From: Arabidopsis thaliana
Lineage: Eukaryota; Streptophyta; Magnoliopsida; Brassicales; Brassicaceae
DNA: 64,000 bases
Assembly: GCF_000001735.4 (NCBI RefSeq)
Contig: NC_003074.8
Coordinates: forward strand, 9,734,101-9,798,100
Reading direction: 5' to 3'
The first letter of the stretch is position 1, and every line of letters starts with the position of its first letter. Under the pieces are notes generated by a model. That model saw only the letters and a program-made list of their open reading frames with translations. It ran no database searches and was not told where the DNA came from. The position numbers and the translations under genes are program-made. Below, piece after piece: positions 34,741 to 46,167 of this stretch.

Positions 34741-35479
34741 AATAAATGCCCACTACTAGCAAAACTAAGCCCACAAAATAGGTTTTTTGTTTCCTTAAGG
34801 ACTAAGCCCACTAAATGCATACTGAAATTCCACTGTGTAGGACTATTCGAAAATCTAGGAATCAAAAGTCATGTCAACTAAAAAACACTCACAAGCAAAT
34901 GCCACACGCAACTTGATAGCAATGATATATATATATATATATATTTTTTTTCCGACTGAATGATTCCATTATATTAGGCGAAAGTGGAATGCATTTTTGA
35001 AATACAACAACGATAAGAGTCGAAACTCTGTCAGAAATTAAGTCGGAGAAAGACAACAATATCTTCTGAAACCTAAGCCCAAAAGAGAGAAACAAACTGT
35101 AAGCAAAAAGTTACAAAAAAGTAAGCATAAAAATAACCTAAAAGCTAAATCTGAAACTCAAAACATCATAACCTGCAATCAATCCCATAGTAACGATTAG
35201 CGTCGAGCTGAAACCAAGAAACATGAGCCCCAAGAAGAACCAACTCAGCGGACAAACTCCAAAAGAAAGGAAATCCCGAAAAAGAACGAATATAAAGGCT
35301 CAACAAGCAACAACCCAATAGAACAGATAACAATGATATATAACACGATATTCTAGATTTCTAGATTTTTTTTGCATTAGTGCGCAACATAATATTAAAC
35401 CTAATCAACAAAAATATGCCAAATTCCTAAAAATGATAAGAATGTCTCTTAAATCTCGAAGTTAAGACCCTAATTAACT
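34741..35479. repeat. Direct repeat, copy 2, interrupted
   Basis: The second copy of the 34030-34413 repeat is in two parts, 34741-34931 and about 35326-35479, with foreign DNA between them. The uninterrupted first copy shows where the insertion took place. Confidence 0.8.
34932..35325 (-). mobile_element. 5'-truncated non-LTR retrotransposon (LINE) tail
   Basis: The insert is bounded by a 17-bp target duplication gata(g/a)caatgatatata at 34915-34931 and 35326-35342. A short T-run at its left end is a poly(A) tail read on the minus strand. The frame entering the tail resembles LINE C termini (FQKCIPLSPNIMESF). Only about 390 bp remain. Confidence 0.75.
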
Positions 35480-35788
35480 TCATTAACGCTTCTTAATCTA
35501 TAAATATATAGTTCTTCAAAAATCTTTCAACGCATTAATTATTCAAAAAGTAAACACATGGAAGCCGTGTAGTTCACGCGCCGGTCAAATCGAAACCGTA
35601 GAAAAAAGCAAAGAAAAGAAGACAAAAACGGACTTGACTTATAGAGAAAGACTTAAACAATGGCGAAGACGAAGACGATGAGCAACAACAACAACAACAC
35701 ACTAGTAACAACAGTAGCATCAGCTTGAAAGAGAGAACTAAAACCTAGAAATCGAGAGAGATTGGTGGAAGATTTTTCACCAGATTTC
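35480..35788. promoter_or_regulatory. ARO4 upstream region
   Basis: A TATA-like tataaatatata lies near 35500. The leader contains an ACA/ACAAC-rich stretch at 35683-35710. No other feature is clear. Confidence 0.4.
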
Positions 35789-37636
35789 ATGGGAGAAGAA
35801 GAGAGTCGAATTGGAGACGAGCTTTCGATTTTGGTTCTCACGGCGGAGCGACTCCGTGTAGCTGTGGATGAAGCTGAATCATTCAAAACAGAGTGTGGCG
35901 AGGTTGGTAAACAAGTAGATCGGCTTGCTCAAATGCTTAGAACACTTGTTCGATTCGTCTCTAGTTCTTCTCAACAAGTTTATGATCGGCCGATTCGTAG
36001 AGTTATCGTCGATGTTAAGAAGAATCTCGAGCGTGGTTTTGCTCTTGTTCGTAAGTGTAGGAGACACAATATAATCCGACGAGTTTGTACTATCATCAAC
36101 GCTGCTGATTTTCGTAAGGTGATTAATCTTCTGGAATCTTCTAATGGTGATGTGAAATGGATTCTGAGTGTGTTTGATTCCGACGGAGATGGAAGTTTTG
36201 GTGGTGGAATCGTGATTTCGCTTCCTCCGATTGCTACGAATGATCCGATTTTGCCTTGGGTTTGGTCTTTGGTTGCGTCGATACAGATGGGGAAATTGGT
36301 TGATAAGATTGATGCGGCGAATCAGCTTGGTTCTCTTGCCGGAGATAATGATCGGAATAAGAAGATTATTGTTGATGAAGGTGGTGTTTCTCCGTTGTTA
36401 AGGCTTTTAAAGGAGAGTTCATCGGCGGAGGGGCAAATCGCGGCGGCTACTGCGTTAGGGTTGTTGGCTTGTGATGAAGATAAGGTTAGGTCTATTGTTA
36501 ATGAACTTGGTGTTCCGATTATTGTTCAGGTTCTTGGTGATTCTTCTGTTAGAGTTCAGATTAAGGTAGCTACATTGGTTGCTAGAATGGCTGAACATGA
36601 TCCTGTTGCTCAAGATGAGTTTGCTAGGCAGAGTGTGATTAAGCCATTAGTTACGTTGCTTTCGCTTGATGTGTTTGTTGATGATATTCATTTGAGTAAG
36701 CATAATAGTATTCACTCTCTTGTTCAGATGAACAAAGAGGTTGAGAAAGATCCGTCTTCGAAGCTTTATAGGCCGCTTAAGAGTTCTAAGTCGAATGTGT
36801 ATCGTGACATTGGTGGTAGTGGAAGTAGAACTGGGAATTTCAAGAAGGAGAGGGATAATGAGAATCCTGAGGTGAAACATGAGCTTAAGGTCAATTGTGC
36901 GGAAGCTTTGTGGATGCTTGCTCGAGGAAATGTAGCGAATAGTAGGAGGATTACGGAAACGAAAGGGTTGCTTTCTTTGGCGAAGATTGTGGAAAAGGAA
37001 GTTGGTGAATTGCAATATAATTGTTTGATGACTCTGATGGAGATAACCGCTGCTGCGGAGTCGAGTGCTGACCTTAGACGGGCAGCATTCAAGACTAATT
37101 CTCCTGCTGCTAAAGCTGTTATTGATCAGATGTTATGGATAATCAAAGATGTCGATAGCCCGATTTTAAAAATCCCAGCGATTCAATCTATCGGGTCATT
37201 GGCACGGACATTCCCGGCAAGAGAAACGAGAATGATCAAGCCATTGGTTGAGAAACTCGGTAGTAGCAACCAAGAAGTGGCTATAACAGCTGTAATTTCA
37301 TTGCAGAAATTCGTATGTCCCGAGAACTTCCTCTGCGCAGAGCACTCGAAGAACATAATCGAATACGGAGCAATCCCGTTATTGATGAAACTAATAAGGA
37401 ACGTCGAGCAGCAAATGCAGTTACAGTGTCTAGCTTTACTCTGCTACCTTTCCGTGAATGCCAGTAACCACCAACAGTTGGAACAGGCCAAGGTTTTGAC
37501 GGTGCTCGAAGGTGCAGAACGTTTGGCGGGTCTGCAGAATATGGAGTTGAGAGAACTCGTGTCGAAAGCTATATATCAGCTAAGTCTATACAATGCAGGA
37601 AGTCACAGTCAAATGCTATCGTATGTTGGTCCTTAA
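35789..37636 (+). CDS. ARO4: Armadillo-repeat-only protein 4, 615 aa
   Basis: A single exon. The first ATG, at 35789 (MGEEESRIGDEL), gives 615 residues; the nine extra in-frame codons before it start with TTG and are not needed. The N-terminal 150 residues are a helical domain with the pattern ILVLTAERLRVAVDEAESF found in ARO proteins. Armadillo repeats follow from about residue 165 (GGVSPLLRLLKESSSAEGQIAAATALGLLA) to the end (YGAIPLLMKLIRNVEQQMQLQCLALLCYLS). A charged, Ser-rich loop at about 315-375 interrupts the array. ARO proteins are plant-specific; ARO1 acts in pollen-tube tip growth, and ARO2-4 act in vegetative cells such as trichomes and root hairs, linking actin and ROP signalling. 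No U-box or other domain is present. Confidence 0.96.
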   Translation: MGEEESRIGDELSILVLTAERLRVAVDEAESFKTECGEVGKQVDRLAQMLRTLVRFVSSSSQQVYDRPIRRVIVDVKKNLERGFALVRKCRRHNIIRRVCTIINAADFRKVINLLESSNGDVKWILSVFDSDGDGSFGGGIVISLPPIATNDPILPWVWSLVASIQMGKLVDKIDAANQLGSLAGDNDRNKKIIVDEGGVSPLLRLLKESSSAEGQIAAATALGLLACDEDKVRSIVNELGVPIIVQVLGDSSVRVQIKVATLVARMAEHDPVAQDEFARQSVIKPLVTLLSLDVFVDDIHLSKHNSIHSLVQMNKEVEKDPSSKLYRPLKSSKSNVYRDIGGSGSRTGNFKKERDNENPEVKHELKVNCAEALWMLARGNVANSRRITETKGLLSLAKIVEKEVGELQYNCLMTLMEITAAAESSADLRRAAFKTNSPAAKAVIDQMLWIIKDVDSPILKIPAIQSIGSLARTFPARETRMIKPLVEKLGSSNQEVAITAVISLQKFVCPENFLCAEHSKNIIEYGAIPLLMKLIRNVEQQMQLQCLALLCYLSVNASNHQQLEQAKVLTVLEGAERLAGLQNMELRELVSKAIYQLSLYNAGSHSQMLSYVGP

Positions 37637-38900
37637 AGCAAGATACAGTTTATAGTGTGTTGGATTCATATCGTACAGACAGGAATCTTCATTGTTAGAT
37701 TTACAGAGAAAGAGCAAAAAGCAGAATCTCTCATTTTGTGATCGCTGATTGATCAAATCCTTCATTGTATATGGAACGACACAAAGATAATTAGGTGGAA
37801 GGGTAATAAAACTAGCTTTGCTCTCTGTGATTCGCTAGGCTATGAAGTATGAATGATGATTCCAAAATTCCTGGTTCATGATATAAATTTTGTAACATGG
37901 TTTTTGATGCAAATGTGGGCCTTATTATATCTTAATTGAGTTGTGTTGTGTGGCCCAGTGGAATTTTAGTGTTTAGGTTCATTACAAAATATAAAAAACA
38001 GATGCGTCTTGTTTTAGCCGTCACAAAATTTAGCAAAATAAAAACTTGATTTATGTCATTAGATGATTATGTCATCTAGAATAATATATAATATTTTTAA
38101 GTATAATTACATTATATATCAGGAAACTAAGTTAGGTTTTAGTATTTTCATCGGTGTAAATCTTGAAACTCCTAAAATAGTTTGAAATTTTAATATTTCT
38201 TTTGATCCGTCAAAACATGTAATGACCATAACCCCATCTTTCGTAAATACAATGTATTCTTTGTTTTGATGATAAATTCGTATATATTATATATATCTTT
38301 GTAACTAGTACACATAGAAATTCGTGGAACTACAAATGTTTGTTTAAACAATCATTCAAAGACGTTCAATATAATAACCACCAAACTCTTAGTTTTCCTC
38401 TAAATGTTCATCCAAGTAATAGATTTTGATATTTAGAATTTGAATGTTGAATTTCATTGTAGGTTGTTGAGTAAAGAGTATGTAAGTTTACAAACTCATT
38501 CCAATACAGTGACATGTGTCATCGAATACATCTGCATTATCAAATAGCAAGTCATCTACTTCTAATAGATGTTTAGGCATGACGTTGATAAATTCTTGAA
38601 TTGAGAGATATCGATCAAGATAAAAAATCCGTACTATATTTTTGAATTTAGATTTATAAATTCTTGATAAATTAGACTTTTACCAATTTAAAGAGATAAT
38701 TTTAAAACTTTATTATTGTAAAGGATTTCACAATGAAAATTTAGAAAATAAAAGTTAAATCAGTGTCACGTAATAATATTTTGGATACTATCAATCTTGT
38801 AATCTCGGTTTAGAAAAAAAACAAAGATTAAAAAAAGATAAACGGATTGAACTCAATTGTACAAAATGTGTTCTAGTGAACTTACCCGACACTAAACTTA
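37637..38900. other. Intergenic, ARO4 3' flank
   Basis: The first 250 bp are probably the ARO4 3' UTR. Beyond that is AT-rich sequence with no gene-like signal. Confidence 0.5.
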
Positions 38901-38939
38901 TATTTTATGTAAGTGTGAGCGATTAAATGCTACCTGAGA

Positions 38940-39270
38940 GATTATGAAGATTCTAGTGATAGGGTTATTCTTAAAATGGTGGAGGATATGACCGAGAAAA
39001 TGACAAGTATTGGAAGAGCCTGAATTAGATATGGTTTCTTTTAGAAGTATGGATATTGTTGCATATTGGAAAAACAATACATCCCGTTTTAAAGAATTAT
39101 CATCAATGGCGTGTGATATTCTTAGCATTTCGTTCACTATCGTTGCATCGGAATCAGCTTTTAGTATCGGAAGTCGTGTTCTTAACAAGTATAGAAGATG
39201 CTTGTTACCAACAAATGTACAAGCTCTCATATGCGCAAGAAACTGATTTCATGGATTTCAAGAAGTTGGT
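38940..39270 (+). pseudogene. hAT transposase C-terminal dimerisation-domain relic
   Basis: The plus strand at 39010-39243 reads through the conserved hAT dimerisation block: [20 protein letters not shown], then [14 protein letters not shown], then [20 protein letters not shown] and a stop. This block ends RICESLEEPER-type and other hAT transposases and mediates dimer formation. No upstream BED finger or catalytic core is present, and no initiator fits, so it is a decayed fragment. Confidence 0.85.
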
Positions 39271-39583
39271 ATATATTCTAATAAGAATTTTGTTTACATA
39301 ATTGATTTATAGTTGGCCTTGCTTGATTAATAGTTTTGTTGGAAACTTAAATGGCTTTGGGATTGCATCTTTTAGATTAATAGCTCGATTATAACAGTTT
39401 AACCCACATCTGAACTCGTTTGCATGTGGTTGGATCATTTGTTTTAGCCTTAGTTATTACAATGTCTTTAAAGAAGTGTTTGAATTGCAGTGATACTAGT
39501 ATTCTTCCTCTCATGATCAGTATGATATGTATAAGAGCTCACAATGATTCTTTTAGCTAACTACATGGTTTTTATTATTGTAG

Positions 39584-39678
39584 GTGATGAGGTCTAAATT
39601 CATGAGGAGAAAGGGAACACACATTGTGATAAAGTTTCAGTTTGAGTGGCTCTTGGGAATTGCTGCTTTCATATACAA
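39584..39678 (+). other. Isolated exon-like open block of unknown origin
   Basis: A 95-nt block open in one frame (VMRSKFMRRKGTHIVIKFQF and on to AAFIY) is preceded by tattattgtag and followed by a strong donor GTAAGTAA. Its composition is coding-like in a non-coding region. I do not recognise the family. It may be a captured or orphan exon. Confidence 0.35.
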
Positions 39679-40285
39679 GTAAGTAACAATTTCTTTGGTT
39701 GGTGTTTCATGATTGTATTATGCGAAGTTAAGCTGTGTGGTGTCAGCTCATTAGAACAACAAGACACATGAATTAGGTATAGGATTGACACCATTTACGT
39801 TCATCATAATGTAGGTCTGTGTGAATATTGTGAAGAAAATATTGACTTCTTAGACCATGGATAATGGGCGAATTCTTAGACCATTATCCATTAAGGACCA
39901 ACCATTGGAACCCATAAAAAATAGTGGTCTAAATAGACATACCCATTAGAATTTGGAATGACCAATTAACACTTCTACTTATACTATCCAAATACGTGAA
40001 AATAATACTCTAGCGACTAGAAAACTTGATTAGTATTACATTTATTAATTTTATATTTTTTTGGATAATATAAATTACATTTTTATTAGATTCAAGTTCA
40101 TAGGCTCAAACAAATTGACTAGGATTCAAACTCGATCATAATGAACTGAATCATTTTACAGTAAATACTCATAATTTATAATCACTATACTAATAGTTTT
40201 TTCTAATCCCCGAGTTGAGGTATTTTAATAATTAATACAATTCGATAAGATACATTTTAAAAAAAAACATTATGTAAGTATATGG

Positions 40286-40288
<3 letters not shown>

Positions 40289-40317
<29 letters not shown>
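40289..40317. repeat. (AT)n microsatellite
   Basis: A pure AT dinucleotide run of about 29 bp in intergenic DNA. Confidence 0.9.
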
Positions 40318-40321
<4 letters not shown>

Positions 40322-40709
40322 AACTAAATATATGAATATATATAAAAAAGTTTGATCTTAATAAAGAATGCTTTAGGAATTTCTTCACGATATAATTATG
40401 ATCCATGTGTCCCACATAAACATCCATGTTGTGGCACTCAATGTCAATTAGACAGATACATAAGTAGATGCTTGATGGATAAATTCTATTATTAATTTCC
40501 TTTAAAATCTGAAGAGTATTCTTTTGCTAAGTTCATGGATACGGTAAGTTTCCACATTTTCATCATGTGTTTAGTTTGGATACGCCAATTTTGTTCTGTA
40601 GTGATGATCTTCACAACCAAGGTTTGAAAGCGTTGCTGACAAACAACGTCTAGCTGAAATTTGAACTATCTACAAAATATGTAAGATTCTTATAATGGAC
40701 ATCTGTGTT

Positions 40710-41126
40710 CAGAGGCAGATCTATGTTGAAGCATTACATAGACAGGTGCCTTACACTATTACTGAAAGTTTTATGTTTATAGCCACAATTATTAGATTAA
40801 ATCATGACAAAATTGGTCGAATTCTCATGAGGACCTTAGGTAAAATAGATTTTAACTCACTTCCTATCTTCTTTCTTCTTATTCCTTTGTTTTACTTTTT
40901 ATAATTAATATTTTTTTACTTTGTAGTTTCTGAATTTTTTCTCCTGTATATTTCTAAGTAAAAATAGTTAAATATTCTTATCATTTTATAAACAAACTTC
41001 AAATTCAATACAAAATTACTAAAAATTAATATTTTTCCTCAATGCTATATTAGATTTTATTTATACACCGTTTATAAATATTAATTAATGGTGCCCCACG
41101 TAGAAAAATTTCGAGATCTGCCATTG
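40710..41126. mobile_element. Possible small hAT-type non-autonomous element
   Basis: The left end reads cagaggcagatctatg and the right end, on the other strand, caatggcagatctcga, a short imperfect terminal inverted repeat of hAT character. Flanking octamers are only partly alike (tctgtgtt versus tgtatgtt if the right border is moved two bases), so the target duplication is uncertain. Confidence 0.4.
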
Positions 41127-42924
41127 TATGTTGATCTAAATTTCTGGGGTGTATATGACTATATGTAAAGGAACAAACTTTTGTTTTAGTAAAGAGTACA
41201 TTTCATTCTCTGCATCTTGTGTCAACTTTTGCATGACTTCATTTGCTAAGCTTGTTTTGGAATTAGAGTATGCAATATTAGAGTAGGCTAATAATATTAT
41301 CTAAACCTAAAATTTAGTGGTGTATTGTCAACTTAAGTTTGTCCTAAACTCATCACTTTATAAATTCACCAAACACCCAACTTTGGGTTTTGTCTTCTTT
41401 TGGCAAAATTAATACTATATTAAACTTTTGGATTGAGATATAAAAGGGGACAATTATTCTTTGTGTACTAGATAATTAATTGTTACTTTCTATTAGTTCC
41501 TGTTTGTCTCTCCATATATAAATAGTTAACTATTATTTCGGAAAGTTTTTGTTATTTTATTCATAATTCTTTGTATACCTAATATACTAATACCACATAA
41601 ATCATCGACTGATCCGCAGTAACACGAAACCAATGGTACTGGAAACTGGAAACTGGAGACTGGAAACAGTTAGATTTTACATATTTTCTTGACTTAACCG
41701 TAATAACAGAGTATACATTTATTTTCCTATACCTACAAGGTATAAATTTTCTTAAAATGTATTGTTGTATTAAAATTTAGATTTAATACAATGTTTCCTT
41801 GACTAATTAAGCTAATTAAGCACATTTGAATGAGTTGAACTAGCGAAGTACATTAAAGAGATTTAAATAATATTTGGGACCAATAGTACTATTATTAATT
41901 TTTGGATAAGGTCTTTTTACTTTTATAATGTACTACTAGAGTGTATAACGGTTGCTTATGATTGAGTAAACATTGTAATTGCTACAGATCATTCCCCATT
42001 AACTAATTTTTATTATTATTACTCAACAATTCACCACCTTTTCTATTATTATTATCCATAACATAATTTATGTCATATTATTAATTATCAGCTCTTGGTT
42101 TTCTTTTTACTACTAATATGTAGCCACCTTTTTTATATAAAGAATTATCAATTAACAATGGACTGAAAGAATGTATTTGAATTTTGAAGCCTATGAAAAG
42201 GCGTTGAGGAAAGAATCAAGTTTCTCATTGGTTTTGCAGCTAGTTTTGTATGTAAATGTAGAGAAACAGAATTTACACTAAGATGTGTTACATTGTACCT
42301 AAGTGTATGTTTTTTTAAAAACACCTTCCTGTAAATTTTTAATAACAATTTGCCATGGAAACACATTATTTGCAAGATTTATGACCCGAGATCAAGGTGT
42401 TTGACACGGAGAGAGGAGCTTTTGTTCTTCACTAGTTTTTTTTTTTTTTTTTGGTTCTTCATACTAGTTAATCCACACTTTTAAAGATATGTGCAAATTT
42501 TTCTTTGTGGAGGAAAGAAATTTTGTTGACCTTTTCGTAGATAAATGAGTGCCATGTTATGAGGCGTATGGTGCGGTATTAGAAGTAGGAGTGCAACAAA
42601 ATAAAACTTTGGTTGTTGTGAGTTTGTAATTCATATATGTTTATGGTACACGTAGGAAAATTATATGAGAGAATAGATGTGAAAACTCTCTAGTTTATAA
42701 ATGGGGTTTAAGCACTTAACAAGTGGTTAGGACTTACTTAACATAAACTATTTGTTAACTTTTGGAGTTTTGAAGGGTATTTCTGAAAATAACACAAGAG
42801 AATAGGTCATTTAGTAAAACTATTGCTATATAATACCTTGCATGTAGCCATTTCCTTTCACCATACACCAACAAAAAGAAACCCCAAAAAGAATCAAAAA
42901 CATAACACAAAGTTATAAGAAAAT
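41127..42924. other. Intergenic, upstream of the polygalacturonase gene
   Basis: AT-rich DNA. A short repeat of actggaaactgga units lies at 41638-41672. A TATA-like tatataat near 42827 lies about 95 bp before the polygalacturonase start codon. No other gene is supported. Confidence 0.5.
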
Positions 42925-45060
42925 ATGAAGACAGTAAAGAGTTTACCTATTTTAGCTATGCTACTCGGTGTCATAATTGTAGCCGCCGCCATCTCCACCG
43001 TCTCCGTTGAGGGCCGTAAACATCACGTAAAGAAGATTAAACCCAAACACCGTCGTCATTCCAAAAACACTCCTACCGGCTCTCCGGCACCCGCACCTTA
43101 CCCGTCCACCAACGAGGGCGTTTTCAACATTTTCTCCTATGGTGCCAAGGGTGATGGAGTCTCTGACGACTCAAAGGTACGTCCATATATTTTTAACATC
43201 AACTTGATGCTTCAAAGAAAAAGAAATATTAATCTTTTATCAAAAAATATCTAAATTAGTGTCTCAATTCTTAATTTACGTTTGCGTTTGATTTTTCGTT
43301 TATATTTAGAGTCAATGTTTTTTTCCAAGTAAACTCATTACATAAATAATCATATTAACCAAAACTGTTTTGGTAATTGTACACGTAATTAATCGCCAAA
43401 CACAAGTGGAAGAAAACATTCGTATGCATTTGCCGAATACATTCTGTCCAAATAATTGATAGTTTATGAATTTGAGCTTCTCATGAAAATAAAAACACAA
43501 TTTGTTTTTGAGGCATTTGTAATTGAGTGCGCAGGCATTGGTCGGAGCGTGGAAGGCAGCTTGTAAAGTGGTCGGAGGGAAAGTGGAGATTCCGGCAGGG
43601 ACACAGTTTTTGGTGAAGGCAGTGACACTGCAAGGGCCGTGTAAGGAGGAGACGGTGGTTCAAATAGAAGGAATCTTAGTGGCTCCAGAGAAGATAGGGT
43701 CATGGCCTAATTCAAGCTTGTTTCAATGGCTTAACTTCAAATGGGTCAGTCATTTGACCATCCAAGGCTCAGGGACTCTTAACGGTCGTGGCTATAACTG
43801 GTGGAACTTAGACACTTATCAAACTCAGGTACGGACTTAATTCAAAATATAATACTAAAAATCACTATACTGAAAGTTTAAGATCTTTGTTATAATTATA
43901 ATTGCAATCAAGATTTTTTGTGTTATGTACTTTGAAAGATTAATGTTTTGTTATATGTTCGTTTGATATTTTTTCGAAATTGTATTATGAGATTTTAAAA
44001 TATTTATTGGTTTTTCTTTCTTTTTTTCAGACGAGAAATAAGTATATCCCACCAATGAAACCAACGGTAAGTCTATTGTTACTAATTTTTTTTTTTTTAA
44101 CTACAGATTCGTAAAATGTTTATTGATTGGCTTATGTGAATTATAAGTATAGGCACTTCGGTTTTATTCAAGTAATAACGTCACGGTCCGTGATATAAGC
44201 ATCGTGAACAGTCCATTATGTCATTTGAAGTTCGATGATTCGGATGGAGTCAAAGTCAACAACATTACGATCTCTTCGCCGGAGAATAGCCCTAACACCG
44301 ACGGCATCCACCTCCAGAACACACGTAACGTCGAGATTCAACACTCCAACATCGCTTGTGGTAATTCATATTTTCTTACAATAAATTTTCATTTATTTTC
44401 TTTATTAATTAACTATATAGTTCCGATCCATAGATCATTAACATTTAACACTAAAACGCTTTTCTTAGGAAAAAAGAAAGATTTTAACCAGAAATTATAA
44501 CAAAGAAAGAAGAATATATTATTATTACATATATACAGTTACAAAATGAATTTTGACCGTTCCATTGTTCTAATTATGCGCGACTCTATCATTCTGCAAT
44601 TTGAAATACATAAATTGATAACTATAAATTACATGTATATAATTGAACATAGTGGTTGTCACGTTGTAGACGCCAAAGTGAAATAAAATGTTAGGACGAA
44701 AGATAATGTATTTTTTTCTTTCGTAAAAGTAGTATTATAGAATAAAGGCATTAAACAAGAAAAGACATCATTGGTTTAATAAAAAACACCATTTAATAAC
44801 GGTATAACTGTCACCAAACTAACTTTTTATACAGACAATAGGCAAGCATGCAGAATGAAAAGGCTCTCTTTTCTTTTATTTATTGTTAATCAATTAAGAA
44901 AAGTTACATGGACCAGAGATTCTAAATGTTTAAATACTAAACAAAAATCATATTATAAACTTCAATAATCAGTAATATGTTATAAACTATTCATCTATTT
45001 TGGGCAGGACTTAATTCTAAAATTTCTATTTCAATCTTTCTTTAATAAGCAACTTTTTAC

Positions 45061-45097
<37 letters not shown>

Positions 45098-46167
45098 AGA
45101 TGACTGTGTATCCATTCAAACCGGCTCCTCCAATGTACATATTCACCACATCAATTGTGGCCCTGGCCATGGCATTAGGTATATGTATACATAATAATAA
45201 ATTTTCAATTAATTTTCAATCTATTACTTTTTCAATTTTTTACTGATTTTTTTTGTTTGTTTGGTGTATATTTGCTTTGGTTTGTGATCACAGCATAGGT
45301 GGACTAGGGAAAGATAAGAGTGTGGCATGTGTTTCTGATATCATTGTAGAGGATATCTCTATACAAAACACTCTTGCTGGTGTTCGAATCAAGACTTGGC
45401 AGGTACATATATAGATACCACATCATACCTTATATAAATAAATGATTTTGTGACTTCTGACCCACGTAAATATAGAGACCACATTATATGATATTATTGA
45501 AATATATAAAACTAAAACTAAAAGATAGAAATGAGACCTTATATGAATAGTTGTAATTTCTGAGAAAACTTAACACGCAAGTCTTTCTACGTATAGGGGC
45601 CTAATCTGGCTTTATGTTCAATTTTTTTTTGTTATAATATAAACTAATCACGTTTGTGTATGGTTTAGTTCGGATTTATTTTTCGATGTCCATTGTAATT
45701 TTTCTTGTGAATCACGTGTATATATGTATCCGCAGGGAGGATTAGGGGTCGTCAAGAACCTAACGTTTTCGAACATTCAAGTAAAGGACGTGAAGGTACC
45801 AATAGTAATCGACCAATATTACTGCGACAAGTCCAAGTGTAAGAATCAGACGCGTGCAGTGTCGATTTCCGGCGTTAAATACAACAACATTGTCGGTAGT
45901 TTCACGGTGCAACCGGTACGTATTGCATGCAGCAACAACGTGCCATGCATGGACGTGGATCTTATGGATATAAGGCTACGACCTTCTGGAGGAATCAGAG
46001 GGTTACAAACTCATCAGCAACAACAAGCTTTGTGTTGGAACTCATATGGCAAAACACAAGGGCCTTTGGTTCCTTCTAGCATTGGCTATTGCTTGAGGAA
46101 GAGTAATATTGGTGGTTATTATTCACAAAAAGTTTCTCGGTCCTATGACAAGATTTGCCCTTCATAA
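42925..46167 (+). CDS. Polygalacturonase (glycosyl hydrolase family 28), secreted, 470 aa, probable At3g26610
   Basis: There are seven coding exons: 42925-43176, 43535-43828, 44031-44066, 44153-44360, 45097-45178, 45294-45402 and 45736-46167, giving 470 residues. A hydrophobic signal segment spans about residues 7-29, followed by a basic [13 protein letters not shown] stretch and a Pro-rich linker. The beta-helix fold starts at [17 protein letters not shown]. All four GH28 active-site motifs are intact: NTDG (242-245), GDDC (264-267), GHG (287-289) and RIK (322-324). The enzyme should hydrolyse alpha-1,4-galacturonan in cell-wall pectin during growth, separation or pollen processes; the tissue cannot be read from sequence. 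Intron 4 is long (736 bp) and ends in a TA microsatellite directly at the acceptor. Confidence 0.96.
45062..45095 (+). repeat. (TA)n microsatellite forming a 3' splice site
   Basis: An uninterrupted TA run of about 34 bp abuts the AG acceptor of polygalacturonase exon 5, taking the place of a polypyrimidine tract. Confidence 0.9.

Noticed and set aside
36647-37092. Minus-strand frames inside ARO4
   Set aside because: They are antisense readings of the armadillo-repeat gene.
39840-39960. Short repeated cttagaccat / gataatgg motif as a transposon end
   Set aside because: Only two short copies about 30 bp apart, and no partner terminus was found.
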